Positions 52,098 to 61,548 of a DNA stretch of 64,000 bases are shown here, one piece after another (position 1 is the first letter of the stretch; each line of letters opens with the position of its first letter). The notes under the pieces are model-generated. The model did not search any database, had not been told where the DNA came from, and saw only the letters and a list, made by a program, of their open reading frames with translations. The translations under genes and the position numbers were made by a program. The DNA is from Silvimonas iriomotensis (GTDB taxonomy: Bacteria > Pseudomonadota > Gammaproteobacteria > Burkholderiales > Chitinibacteraceae), in assembly GCF_014645535.1 (NCBI RefSeq), contig NZ_BMLX01000006.1:1-64000 (forward strand). Reading direction: 5' to 3'.

Positions 52098-52669
52098 GAT
52101 CTTGCTTTTGTTATGCGGTTTTTATGCGGGAGCGCAAAGAATTCTAACCGGTTTTATGATGCGACCCTCGACTAGCATGCAGGGGTGTTGGAACTATGAG
52201 ACGCCCACTCCCCACCCCAATGCAGATGACATTTTTTCTTTCTTGATCATGGGCTTGAGCGCAAGAAAACAGCAGCAAACCCCGGTATGTCCACGCAAAA
52301 AAGCCGGGTGAGAAGCGGGCTGGCACCCGGCACGACGGCGCGCGGCGTCGCCGCCAGGCCGGTTGCAGAACAAGCGCCGGGTAGCGAACTTTATGCCGCC
52401 GCAACGGCCGAACGCGCAGACGGTGTCGTTGCAACAATGCGTCAGCAAGATGCGGAGGGTGAGCGCCAACGGGTGAGCTGGCGTGCCGCTGTTGTAGGAA
52501 TAAACCTCTCCGTAAAAGGTCGTATCCGCTCTTCGCAACACCGCGCCGTTTCTATTAAAAAAGAGTGTCATCCCGCACTGCGGGAAAACGTTGATTGCAT
52601 AAAATTTGTGCAAAACCGCCCACCGAAGGCCGCTGTATACCCTGCAGCCGGCTGGTCTGGAGAAGGCTT
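52098..52669. other. Gene-free region between PilZ and ferritin-like genes
   Basis: No supported gene is present in 572 bases. Two hairpins stand out: GCCGGGT/ACCCGGC (52303-52331) and TCCCGC-ACT-GCGGGA (52571-52585). A TAAAAT box is at 52600-52605 upstream of the ferritin-like gene. Overlapping frames on both strands have no ribosome sites and no recognisable sequence. Confidence 0.4.
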
Positions 52670-53497
52670 ATGACACAACCCGCTGCCGGGCAACTTGCGT
52701 GGAATTTCCAGGAAATCGACCTTTCGCAGATCGATTTACCGCGAATCCGGAACAATGAAAGCCTGTTCTATCTGCTGATCGCGTCCTCGTTCATTGAAAG
52801 CGGTGCTGATCTGTACACCAGCAATCTGGTTGATTTCTTCGCCGGCGATCCGGAAGTCTCCAGCTGGCTGCAAAGCCGCTGGGAAAAAGAAGAAATGCAG
52901 CATGGTCAGGCACTGCGGGCCTATGTCCAGCACGTATGGCCGGATTTTCCGTGGCAAGCCGCGTTTGATGACTTCTTCACGGAATACGCCACCTTGTGCG
53001 TGGCCGAGGAACTGGAACCCACCCGCGCCCAGGAACTGGCAGCGCGCTGCGTGGTAGAGACCGGGACATCCAGCCTGTACCGCGCCATCATGAGTTGCAC
53101 GGATGAACCGGTGCTGCGCCAGATCACCGACCATATCCGCCGGGATGAAGTGACCCACTACAAACACTTTTATCACTTCTTTTTGCGTTACCGCGAAACC
53201 GAACGCCTGACCCGCCGCAAGACGCTGGGTACCTTGTACCGGCGTTTGCTGGAACTGCGCAGCAGCGATGCGGAGATCGCCTTGCGCCATGCCTTCAACC
53301 ACCACAACCCGACCGCATCTGAACGCTATCGGCATGAGATCAATCACCGCGTCAGCGGCATGATCCGCCGCAACCTGCCGGTGGATATGACGATCAAGAT
53401 GTTGCTCAAACCCTTGCTGCTGACCCCGCCGGTACAAAAGGCCCTGCAATGGCCGTTGCTGGGCGTCACGCAGGTGTTTTTGCGCATGCCGATTTAA
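52670..53497 (+). CDS. Ferritin-like diiron protein
   Basis: This is a 275-residue cytoplasmic protein with a four-helix ferritin-like core. It shows candidate diiron ligands in the order Glu (SFIESGADLY), ExxH (EEMQHGQAL), Glu (VVETGTSSLY) and ExxH (RDEVTHYKHF), the pattern of acyl-ACP desaturase or AurF-like oxygenases. The C-terminal 60 residues are basic and hydrophobic and may contact the membrane. GGAGAAGG precedes the ATG. The substrate is unknown; a terminator follows directly. Confidence 0.8.
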   Translation: MTQPAAGQLAWNFQEIDLSQIDLPRIRNNESLFYLLIASSFIESGADLYTSNLVDFFAGDPEVSSWLQSRWEKEEMQHGQALRAYVQHVWPDFPWQAAFDDFFTEYATLCVAEELEPTRAQELAARCVVETGTSSLYRAIMSCTDEPVLRQITDHIRRDEVTHYKHFYHFFLRYRETERLTRRKTLGTLYRRLLELRSSDAEIALRHAFNHHNPTASERYRHEINHRVSGMIRRNLPVDMTIKMLLKPLLLTPPVQKALQWPLLGVTQVFLRMPI

Positions 53498-53526
53498 CCC
53501 GGCCCATGGCGGGTTGGGTGTCCCAG

Positions 53527-53563
53527 ACAAAACAGGCGCCGTTTCGGGCGCCTGTTTTGTTGT
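53527..53563. terminator. Bidirectional terminator
   Basis: ACAAAACAGGCGCC pairs perfectly with GGCGCCTGTTTTGT (14 bp) around a 6-base loop between convergent genes. Confidence 0.95.
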
Positions 53564-53581
53564 GCAGCCGGCCGGGGTGGA

Positions 53582-56500
53582 TCAACCCAGCTTGAACGCC
53601 GCCCGGGTTCTCGGGCCGCCGTCTTTGGGTTTTTCTACACCGCCACCATCCACGCGCGGCTGGGTGACGTACAGGCGCGCGGCATCGGCACCCTTTTGCT
53701 GCAGGAAGTTCTTCACCGCCAGCCCGCGGTCCACCGCCAGCTGGCGCAGGTCGTTATCGCTTACCGGCAGTTTGGTATATAGCTGTTTCTCCATTTCCTC
53801 GACCGGCAGGGATTTATCCATGCCAATCAGGTTGGTCGGTTTGTCCGGGAACCGGGCCTGTTTGTAGACGCGCGCCAGCAGTTGCGGGTACTCCTGCGGG
53901 GTGATTTCCAGCGCAGATTCATCGGTCACGGTTTCGCCATGGTCGGTCAACTGGCGGGCCTTGATGGCTTTCATGCGCGATTGCACCATGTGCTTGCGCA
54001 GGCCTTCCAGATCCAGTGTCGGGTCAGACCAGCCGGTGATTTCCAGCTTGATGGCCGGGCGATCCGCCAGCGCTTTTTGCAGCTTGTCCAGGCTGTCCTG
54101 GGCTTTGTCGTCCAGCACGGCAGAGCCCGGCTCAAACGGCGCGTAGGCAAATTGCGGGCCGCCGCCAAACGCGCTGGCCAGCAGATCAAACGGCGCCGTC
54201 ACGGCTTTTTCCAGCAGATTGACGATCACCTTGATGATCAAGCCGCCCACACTGAACTGCGGGTCGTCCAGCGAGCCGGCAATGGGCAGGTCCAGGTTGA
54301 TCTGGCCGTTGTGATCGGTCAGCAACGACAACGCCAGCCGCACCGGCAATTTGGTTGCTTCCGGGCTGTCTACCTTGTCGCCCAGGGTCAGTTGATCAAG
54401 CTGGATCTTGTTCTGGGCTTTGAGCTGGCGATCGGCAATCTGGTAGTGCACGTCCATCGAGAGCTTGCCTTTCTCAATGCCGTAACCGGCATATTTGGCC
54501 GAGTACGTCGACGCTGCCGACAGCTCGTAGCCTTTGACCGAGGCATTGATATCCAGATACAGCTGCTGCGAGAGCGGGTTGAGCTGACCGCTGACCGCCA
54601 CTGGCGCAATCCGGTCTACGCTGCCTTTGATATCCACCGCCGCGCGGGCATCCTGGGCAGAAGACAAACCCGTGATCGTGCCGGCCATATCGGTCAGATT
54701 GGCGGTGTAGTTCGGCTTCACAAAGTTATCGGTGTAATTGATATTGCCGCCCGCCAGTTTGATGGTGCCGATCTTGATGGGCGGCAAGGGTTTGGCCGGT
54801 GCCTTGACCGGGGCAGAGGCCACCGCGCCTGGCTTGGGCGCGGGTGTCGGGGTCGGCGTGGCCGCTTGCGGCGCCGAGGCATTGGCCGCGATATTGGTCA
54901 GCGAGACCCGCTGGCCGCGCGGCTGGCCTTGCTTGATCACGATATCAGCCAGGTTCAGGTGGCCGTCCGGATACAATACCAGCCGTGAGTAGAAGTTCTG
55001 CAAGGAAATGGTTTTGATATCCACGCGCATGGGATCAAAGCGCGCGTCAATGCCGTTGACGTCCAGCGACTTCCATTTCAGGAAATCCTCGCCCGTCACT
55101 TTATCCAGCGAGTACAGATCAGTGACTCGCACATTGCCCTTGTAGCTACCGGTGAACCCGCGCGCGGTGCCAAACACCAGATCGCCTTTGACCGAAACCT
55201 TGATCGTCGGCACGGTGACATTCAGCCACTGCGAAAAGTAGGCCTGCCCGTAGCCGACATCCACGTTTTGCAGATCAAGCTTGAGCTTGCCCGCCGCCGG
55301 CGTATTGGCCACCGAACCGGACACATCGTACTTGCCGCCCTTGCCCCCCAGCGCTTGCAGTTTGATCTCTGTCGGCGTGGCGGACGGGTAATCGATCGGG
55401 CCGGTCTGCAAAGAAAGGCTTTTGAGCGTCAGCGGCGGCAGCTTGGGCAGTTGGTGATCAACAAAGCGGGAGGTGTAGTTGCTGACCGCGATGCCGCTGG
55501 CCGTCACCCGCAAAGGTTTGTTCGGCGCGCTGCTATTGCTGCTGTGCGCACGTGCCGCCATGGCAGGCTGCGGTTTGACAAGGCGGGTCCAGTCGATCTG
55601 GCCATCGGTCCCGCGGGAGGCATTCCAGACCGGATCAGCCAGCGCAACCTGCCCCAGATGGTAACGCTGCTCAGCCAGATCAAATGCCGCCCCGGTCAGC
55701 GAGAATTTGCCGATCTGCAGGCTGCCGTCTTTGCTGTTGGTCAGATCCAGCCGCAAGTTATTAAGCGCGGTATCGACGCCCTCCACGCGCAGCGCGCCGC
55801 CATCGCCATAGTGCAGCTTGCCATGCCAGTCGAACGTGCCATTGGTGATGGCACCATTGATATACGGCGCCACATAAGGCTGATAGCGCGGCAGCGCCAG
55901 CGCACTGATGCTCAGTTCGCTCTCTACCGCCAGCGGCTGCAGGGTCAGCGTGCCTTGCTGGGTGATCTTTTCACCGGCGGCGGTACTGGCCGACAACTGC
56001 ACCGTCGCCGGTTGTTTGCCCGCCAGGGCGACGTGCTGCAGCGTCAGATCAAGCGGGTCCAGGCTGGCACTGAACGTGGGTTTGACGCTGTCGTCCTGCC
56101 AGTCCACACGGGATTTATGCAGCGCCACGCTGGCAATCTGTACGTCCGGCGTGGTGGATTTTTCGTCGTGTTCCGCTTCGGCGGCAGCAGCGGAGGCCGC
56201 ACCACTGGCCGGCCTGGCCTGCGCTTTGGTCGCGCTCGCGCCCGGCGGGTTCAGCGCACGCGTCCAGTTCAGCGAGCCATCTGCCGCATGGGTCACGGTC
56301 AAATGCAGACCTTCGGTCTCGATACTTTGCAGGTGATACACCCCCGCCAGCGGACGAACATCTGCCAGCACGGTCCGCATTCTGGGCAGCACCAGGAGCG
56401 GTTGCCCCTGGGTATCGGTCAGGTTCACATCGCGCAATTGCGCCGCACCGGTCAGGCGCAGTTGCGGTTGGTTGTTTTCCTGGCGAAATACCAGCTGCAA

Positions 56501-57277
56501 CTGGCTGTCGAACTTGGCGGCCGGCAAACGCAAGCCCAGTTCAACCGGCACGTATTGCAAGTAGGCCGGGATATCCAGCCCGTCTACCTTGAGGTCGACC
56601 GTGGTTTGCCGGTTGTTTTCAAACGGGGTGGTCTTGCCGCGGATATCAAATGGCGAACCATTCAGCCGGAACGCCAGATGCGGCTCGACCACGGTCTCGA
56701 CATACACCGGCAGGCTGGAAATAAACGGAATGCCCAGGTTGATGGCTGTCACCTGGCTGGTCTTGTTGACCACCCGGTCATCAAAATCGATACGGCCGTT
56801 GTTCAGGCTGATGTTGTACAGCGCAAAGCGTAGCGTGCCTTCGTCTTTTTTGGGCTGCGGCGAGGGCTTGAGCAGATCAGACCAGTTATATTGCTGGCCG
56901 GAGACCCGCTGCACCCAGACATAAGGCTGGTCCAGCGTCAGTGCCGACAGCACCGGACCACGCCGCCAGACAGAGGCCCAATCCAGATTGGCGGTCATGT
57001 GCGCGGCCGACAACACTGTTTTGTTGTGTTCACGCACATCAACGCCATCCAGCCTGACCTGCAAGGTGAACGGATTGAATGCCATGCCGGCCACGGTGGT
57101 GGGCCGGTGCAAGGCGCTGCTGAGCGCTTTTTCAAGTTGCGGGCGTGCCAGCCACGGCAAGAGCAAAAAACCGATAATGGATATCGCGACCAGGAATACC
57201 GCCAGCCACGTAAGCCAGCGCATGATACGGCCCGGGGTCTTGAGAAAATGGGACATCCTTGCTGGCAGGGCGGGCAT
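53582..57277 (-). CDS. Giant DUF748/AsmA-like envelope protein
   Basis: This 1231-residue protein has one N-terminal helix (LTWLAVFLVAISIIGFLLLPWLA) and a huge periplasmic part. DUF748 repeats are recognisable (NPFTLQVRLDGVDV; LQNFYSRLVLYPDGHLNLADIV). AsmA-like proteins form long beta-grooves proposed to carry phospholipids between membranes. The last 200 residues contain an OmpA-like fragment (FEPGSAVLDDKAQDSLDKLQKAL) and a hydrophobic patch before it. The start is either 57277 or 57256 (MSHFLKTPG). A Pro/Ala-rich linker sits near residue 815. Confidence 0.85.
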   Translation of the reverse strand: MPALPARMSHFLKTPGRIMRWLTWLAVFLVAISIIGFLLLPWLARPQLEKALSSALHRPTTVAGMAFNPFTLQVRLDGVDVREHNKTVLSAAHMTANLDWASVWRRGPVLSALTLDQPYVWVQRVSGQQYNWSDLLKPSPQPKKDEGTLRFALYNISLNNGRIDFDDRVVNKTSQVTAINLGIPFISSLPVYVETVVEPHLAFRLNGSPFDIRGKTTPFENNRQTTVDLKVDGLDIPAYLQYVPVELGLRLPAAKFDSQLQLVFRQENNQPQLRLTGAAQLRDVNLTDTQGQPLLVLPRMRTVLADVRPLAGVYHLQSIETEGLHLTVTHAADGSLNWTRALNPPGASATKAQARPASGAASAAAAEAEHDEKSTTPDVQIASVALHKSRVDWQDDSVKPTFSASLDPLDLTLQHVALAGKQPATVQLSASTAAGEKITQQGTLTLQPLAVESELSISALALPRYQPYVAPYINGAITNGTFDWHGKLHYGDGGALRVEGVDTALNNLRLDLTNSKDGSLQIGKFSLTGAAFDLAEQRYHLGQVALADPVWNASRGTDGQIDWTRLVKPQPAMAARAHSSNSSAPNKPLRVTASGIAVSNYTSRFVDHQLPKLPPLTLKSLSLQTGPIDYPSATPTEIKLQALGGKGGKYDVSGSVANTPAAGKLKLDLQNVDVGYGQAYFSQWLNVTVPTIKVSVKGDLVFGTARGFTGSYKGNVRVTDLYSLDKVTGEDFLKWKSLDVNGIDARFDPMRVDIKTISLQNFYSRLVLYPDGHLNLADIVIKQGQPRGQRVSLTNIAANASAPQAATPTPTPAPKPGAVASAPVKAPAKPLPPIKIGTIKLAGGNINYTDNFVKPNYTANLTDMAGTITGLSSAQDARAAVDIKGSVDRIAPVAVSGQLNPLSQQLYLDINASVKGYELSAASTYSAKYAGYGIEKGKLSMDVHYQIADRQLKAQNKIQLDQLTLGDKVDSPEATKLPVRLALSLLTDHNGQINLDLPIAGSLDDPQFSVGGLIIKVIVNLLEKAVTAPFDLLASAFGGGPQFAYAPFEPGSAVLDDKAQDSLDKLQKALADRPAIKLEITGWSDPTLDLEGLRKHMVQSRMKAIKARQLTDHGETVTDESALEITPQEYPQLLARVYKQARFPDKPTNLIGMDKSLPVEEMEKQLYTKLPVSDNDLRQLAVDRGLAVKNFLQQKGADAARLYVTQPRVDGGGVEKPKDGGPRTRAAFKLG

Positions 57278-57717
57278 TCAGGGCAATTCCGTAGAGGGCT
57301 GGACAGAAATCCGGACTATGGTTATTAAACGGGCGCCCATCACGCGTCGCACCGTGTATATCTAAGGTATAGGCGTATTCTTACGACTGAGCCAGGTGAG
57401 GCACCGGGGGGATGAAATGTCGCTTGCAGACCGGCCTTGTACGCCGCTGATACAAATCAAACCGGCATTCTGGCAGTCCAGACTTGTAAGCAGGCTTCCC
57501 GCAGACGAGCCTTACCGCTTAAAATCATGATTATCAGAAAGATATGTGCCGCCCGTTCAGGTGCCCGCAACACGCACGGAACCCGGTCGGCATTGCAAAT
57601 GTCATTAACGGGCGGCCATTATGGCGGCTCGAATATGCTTGTGCCATGTCGTATTTCACTTGATCGGGCTTAGCTCAAACCCGACCAGATTTTGAATTCA
57701 GACCCGGATTAATCAAC
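57278..57717. other. Intergenic region, DUF748 / STAS genes
   Basis: This 440-base divergent region shows no gene. A GGGCGGCCATTATGGCGGCTC near-palindrome lies at about 57611, and TCGGG...CCCGA about 57664-57684. Promoters for both neighbours must be here but were not resolved. Confidence 0.35.
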
Positions 57718-59022
57718 GTGGTTTTTTCGTTTTTCAAGAAAAAAGAAGGTGATGGCAAGCCGGAGTCGCAAACCAGCGGCCCGGTCACGTCACCACGTGC
57801 GCCCGCGCCGGCCCCGGCAACGGGTGCGCCTGCGGCCGCGCCAGCCAGCGCGCCTGCGCCTACAGCGGCGGCCCCCAAGGCCCCTGCCGCACCTGGCAAA
57901 GCGCCTGCGCCCGCTGCTGCGGCACCGGCGCCAGAGCCTTCCAGCTACAACCTGCAGGAACTCACCATTGAAGTGGCCGATACCGGCACGCACCTGACGG
58001 CGGAAGAAGAAGAAGCCGTGGTGTTGTACGCCAATGGCCAGACTGCCGCTGCGGCCACCGGCCTGCGCAACGCATTGCAAGGCATTACCGGCCAGCGCCG
58101 GCACGAAAGCTGGGCCATGTTGTTTGAGCTTTATCAGCAACTGAACAAACGTGCCGAGTTTGATGAACTGGCGCTGATGTATGTGGTGGAGTTTGAATCG
58201 ACACCGCCGCTGTGGCGTGAAGGTGTGGCTGCGGCCACCGCCGCGCCGCGTCCGGCTGCCGCTGGCGCCGCCGGCGGTGCTGGTTATATCTCTTTGCCTG
58301 CCTCGCTCAATGGCGACAACACCTCCAAAGAAGTCGATCGCCTGGTCAAAACCTGCAAGGCCGGCACCCAGGTCAAGCTGGATATGGCCAAGGTCACCGC
58401 GATTGACAGCATGGCCGCAGCCGAACTGCTGTTTGGCTGGCAAAGCGTGCGCAAGGTCGGTGGCGTGGTGCAGATTGCCGGCGCCGAAACCATGATCAAG
58501 CTTTTGAGCAGCAAGATTGAAACCGGCCGCACCGCCCCGGCAGAAGCGCCCTACTGGCTGCTGCTGCTGGAAACCACCCAGGCCACCGGCAATCAGGAAG
58601 CCTTTGAAAACCTGGCCATTGATTACGCCGTGACCTACGAAGTGTCGCCGCCGTCGTGGGATGGCTCTGCCGTGTTTACCGCGCCAGCCCCAAAAGTGGC
58701 CGCGCCCAAACCGGACACCGCTGCCACCCCCACGCCGTCGGCCCATTCGCCTGATCGCCTTGTGCTGACCGGCGCCTTGTTGCAAGGGGCTGCGGCGCAA
58801 ATCCAGAGCATTCGCGACTTTGCCAGCAAGCAAGGCAAGCCGGTGCTCGATTTCCGTGATGTCACCCGCGTGGACTTTGAAACCGCCGGCCAGTTGCTGA
58901 ACCTGGCCATGGAACTGGTGCAGACCGGTGCCGTAGTCCGCATTGCCAGCGCCAACGCACTGGTGGCCGGCATGCTGCATTTGATGGGTGTTGGCGAGCT
59001 GATCGAGATCGGCGGCAACTAA
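57718..59022 (+). CDS. Protein with two STAS-like domains and Pro/Ala linker
   Basis: This is a 434-residue soluble protein starting at GTG (MVFSFFKKKEGDG). A long Pro/Ala/Thr linker (about residues 25-75) precedes an alpha-helical part. Two STAS-like domains follow (about 190-275, KLDMAKVTAIDSMAAAELL; and about 345-430, VLDFRDVTRVDFETAGQLL). STAS domains carry regulation by binding NTPs or partner proteins. A protein of this build lies next to hslV in other betaproteobacteria. Its function is unknown. Confidence 0.8.
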   Translation: MVFSFFKKKEGDGKPESQTSGPVTSPRAPAPAPATGAPAAAPASAPAPTAAAPKAPAAPGKAPAPAAAAPAPEPSSYNLQELTIEVADTGTHLTAEEEEAVVLYANGQTAAAATGLRNALQGITGQRRHESWAMLFELYQQLNKRAEFDELALMYVVEFESTPPLWREGVAAATAAPRPAAAGAAGGAGYISLPASLNGDNTSKEVDRLVKTCKAGTQVKLDMAKVTAIDSMAAAELLFGWQSVRKVGGVVQIAGAETMIKLLSSKIETGRTAPAEAPYWLLLLETTQATGNQEAFENLAIDYAVTYEVSPPSWDGSAVFTAPAPKVAAPKPDTAATPTPSAHSPDRLVLTGALLQGAAAQIQSIRDFASKQGKPVLDFRDVTRVDFETAGQLLNLAMELVQTGAVVRIASANALVAGMLHLMGVGELIEIGGN

Positions 59023-59044
59023 ACGCGCGCACTGATCGCCCCCG

Positions 59045-59078
59045 CAAGCCCGGCCCTTATGCCGGGCTTGTTGCTTTG
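59045..59078 (+). terminator. Terminator after the STAS gene
   Basis: CAAGCCCGGC pairs with GCCGGGCTTG around CCTTAT, then TTGCTTTG. Confidence 0.85.
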
Positions 59079-59146
59079 TGCCGCTTGAACAGACCCGCAA
59101 ACGTCCCCACTTGCTCTTCAACAACCTTTGATGGCAGGAAGCATTC

Positions 59147-59692
59147 ATGGAGCAATTTGACGGAACAACCATCGTCTCGGTCCGCCGGGGCAGTGATGTA
59201 GCGGTCGGTGGCGATGGCCAGGTGACCCTGGGCAATGTGGTTATCAAGGGCACCGCGCGCAAGGTCCGCAAGCTGTACAACGACAAGGTGATTGTCGGTT
59301 TTGCTGGCGGCACGGCCGATGCGTTCACGCTGTTTGAGCGGTTTGAATCCAAGCTGGAAAAACACCAGGGCAACCTGACCCGCGCCGCGGTGGAACTGGC
59401 CAAAGACTGGCGGACCGACCGCATGCTGCGCCGGCTGGAAGCCATGCTGATCGTGGCTGATCCGACCGCAACGCTGGTCATTACCGGTAATGGCGATGTA
59501 CTTGAACCTGAGCAAGGTATTGCGGCGATTGGTTCTGGCGGCGCCTACGCCCAGGCCGCCGCACGGGCCTTGCTGGAACACACCGACCTGCCACCCGCGA
59601 CCATCGTCAAAAAGGCGCTGGAAATCGCCGGCGATATTTGTATCTATACCAACCAGAACCACGTGGTTGAGACGTTTGAAGCTGCACGCTGA
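59147..59692 (+). CDS. hslV: ATP-dependent protease subunit HslV
   Basis: HslV is the proteasome-like peptidase of the HslUV complex in the cytoplasm. The catalytic Thr is Thr7 in TTIVSVRRG after a six-residue propeptide (MEQFDG) typical of betaproteobacteria. [33 protein letters not shown] and [14 protein letters not shown] are conserved. Length is 181. The ATPase partner hslU, normally the next gene, is absent: a terminator and birA follow. Confidence 0.95.
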   Translation: MEQFDGTTIVSVRRGSDVAVGGDGQVTLGNVVIKGTARKVRKLYNDKVIVGFAGGTADAFTLFERFESKLEKHQGNLTRAAVELAKDWRTDRMLRRLEAMLIVADPTATLVITGNGDVLEPEQGIAAIGSGGAYAQAAARALLEHTDLPPATIVKKALEIAGDICIYTNQNHVVETFEAAR

Positions 59693-59715
59693 CCCGCAGA
59701 CAGCGTGGACTGGAC

Positions 59716-59739
59716 AGCCGGCGCAAGCCGGCTTTTTTA
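59716..59739 (+). terminator. Terminator after hslV
   Basis: AGCCGGC pairs with GCCGGCT around the tetraloop GCAA and is followed by TTTTTA. Confidence 0.92.
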
Positions 59740-59820
59740 CGCCTGGCGCCATCGGGCAAGGAAACAACACCGCCCGCCGCACCAATATCAGCACCTCCGC
59801 ACATTGTGCGGCGGCTGCGC

Positions 59821-59826
59821 TAAAAT
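59821..59826 (+). promoter_or_regulatory. Candidate -10 box close to the birA start
   Basis: TAAAAT lies seven bases before the birA ATG, which would place the transcription start at or next to the start codon. No good -35 box is present. Confidence 0.3.
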
Positions 59827-59833
59827 CTGCGCC

Positions 59834-60787
59834 ATGAACCATACCCTTGCCTGTTTGCGGCACTTGAATGCCGAAAGCTACGTGTCTGGCGCCTTGATTG
59901 CCCAGCAACTGGATTTGTCCCGTGCCAGCGTATCCACCGCGCTGGCGCTGGCAGAAAACTATGGCGTCACGCTGGAACGCAAACATGGCGTGGGCTATCG
60001 CCTCTCTGAACCGATCGACTGGCTTGATGCGCGCGAAATCCAGCGCTTGTTGCCGCGCCACGGCGTCTTGCATGTCGATGTGGCTGACCGGACTGACTCG
60101 ACCAACCGCCAGTTGCTGGCTGCACCGGCACATGGTCTGGCGCTGGCGGCAGAATGGCAGGAACAAGGCCGTGGCCGCATGGGTCGCCGCTGGCAAGGGC
60201 GGCTGGGCGCCAGCCTGATGTTCTCGCTGGCCTGGTCTTTTCCGGGCGGTGCCACCACGCTGGCCGGCCTGCCGCTGGCGGTGGGCAGCATCGTGGCCGA
60301 AACGCTGGCCGAATGCGGCGTGAATGACATCGCGCTCAAATGGCCCAATGACCTGCTGATTGGCAACGCCAAAACCGGCGGTATCCTGATCGAACTGACT
60401 GGCGATGCCCTTGGGCCCGCCTGGGCGGTGATCGGCATTGGCCTGAACCTGCTGCCGCCCGCCGTGGAGGTCAACCAGGTGGCCACCGGCCTGCTGGCAC
60501 ATGGCCTGAGCGTAACGCGCAACGATTTGCTGGCGCGTTTGCTGGAAAAACTGGAACACGGTCTGGAACGCTTTGCCCGCAACGGCTTTGGCGATTTTCG
60601 CCAGGCCTGGGAGAACCGCCACGCCTGGCAAGGCCTGCCCGTCACCCTCAGCCGCCCGGACGGGCAGCACCAGGCGGGTATCGCCACGGGCGTCACGGCA
60701 GACGGCGCGCTGCGTCTGGCAGATGCGGCCGGCACTGAAACGCTGATCCACGCGGGTGATGTCAGCCTGCGCCTGGCGGGCAACTGA
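59834..60787 (+). CDS. birA: Biotin-protein ligase / biotin operon repressor
   Basis: This is a 317-residue bifunctional protein. An N-terminal winged helix (YVSGALIAQQLDLSRASVSTAL) precedes the ligase core, which has the biotinyl-AMP loop GRGRMGRRW and KWPNDLLI, then the C-terminal SH3-like domain. It attaches biotin to acetyl-CoA carboxylase BCCP and may repress biotin genes such as bioF-bioH in this window. No Shine-Dalgarno sequence is obvious before the ATG. Confidence 0.95.
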   Translation: MNHTLACLRHLNAESYVSGALIAQQLDLSRASVSTALALAENYGVTLERKHGVGYRLSEPIDWLDAREIQRLLPRHGVLHVDVADRTDSTNRQLLAAPAHGLALAAEWQEQGRGRMGRRWQGRLGASLMFSLAWSFPGGATTLAGLPLAVGSIVAETLAECGVNDIALKWPNDLLIGNAKTGGILIELTGDALGPAWAVIGIGLNLLPPAVEVNQVATGLLAHGLSVTRNDLLARLLEKLEHGLERFARNGFGDFRQAWENRHAWQGLPVTLSRPDGQHQAGIATGVTADGALRLADAAGTETLIHAGDVSLRLAGN

Positions 60788-60789
60788 CC

Positions 60790-61548
60790 ATGGTCCTGCT
60801 GCTTGATCTGGGCAATACCCGCCTGAAATGGGTGCACGCACACACGCGCAATGACTGGCGCGACCTGGTTGAAGTCGAAGCCGCCGAGAACACCGCCTGG
60901 CACCAGACTTTCTACGCCCTGCCCCGCCCTGAACGCGTGCTGGCCTGCAGTGTCGGCCAGCCCCATATCCGTGATTTCCTGGACCGCGCCGTGCTTGATC
61001 TGTGGGGTTTGCAGATTGAATGGCTGAGCGTCACTCGCGAAGCACTGGGCATTGAAAACCGTTACCGCGTACTGACCCAGCAAGGGCCGGACCGTTGGGC
61101 ATCAGTGCTGGGCGCGCGCAGCCTGTTTCCGGATGAAGCGCTGGTGGTCGCCAACGCCGGCACCGCACTGACCGTTGAAGCCGTCACGGCTGACGGCGTT
61201 TATCTGGGTGGCAGCATCCAGCCCGGCTACCGCCTGATGAAGCAATCCCTGTTTCAGGGCACCGCCCGGCTGCCACTGGCCGATGGCCATGTGCACGACT
61301 ATCCGACCTCAACCGAAGACGCGATCGAAAGCGGTTGCATCAGCGCGCTGACCGGCAGCATCGACGCCATGTTCAAACGCCTGACCGGCCGCGCTGAAGA
61401 ACCGCGCCTGTTGCTCACCGGCGGGGATGCCGAGCGGCTGTCCGGCTATATCAGCACGCCGCATCAACGCGTAGAGAATCTGGTCCTGCACGGCCTTGCC
61501 GCGCTGGCATTCAGCGCCCACCCTATCCGCACGGAACCTGACGCATGA
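60790..61548 (+). CDS. coaX: Type III pantothenate kinase
   Basis: This 252-residue enzyme phosphorylates pantothenate at the first step of coenzyme A synthesis. The ASKHA nucleotide-binding motif DLGNTRLKW is at residues 6-14, with QGPDRWASVLGA, the Asp/Gly-rich NAGTALTVEAV and GGSIQPGYRLM. It lies 2 bases after birA, as in many betaproteobacteria, and overlaps the next gene at ATGA. Confidence 0.95.
   Translation: MVLLLDLGNTRLKWVHAHTRNDWRDLVEVEAAENTAWHQTFYALPRPERVLACSVGQPHIRDFLDRAVLDLWGLQIEWLSVTREALGIENRYRVLTQQGPDRWASVLGARSLFPDEALVVANAGTALTVEAVTADGVYLGGSIQPGYRLMKQSLFQGTARLPLADGHVHDYPTSTEDAIESGCISALTGSIDAMFKRLTGRAEEPRLLLTGGDAERLSGYISTPHQRVENLVLHGLAALAFSAHPIRTEPDA

Noticed and set aside
52194-52673. 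Overlapping open frames on both strands between the PilZ and ferritin-like genes
   Set aside because: Neither has a ribosome site, typical codon pattern or recognisable sequence.
53882-56833. Large plus-strand frames within the DUF748 gene
   Set aside because: They are antisense shadows of the 1231-residue protein.
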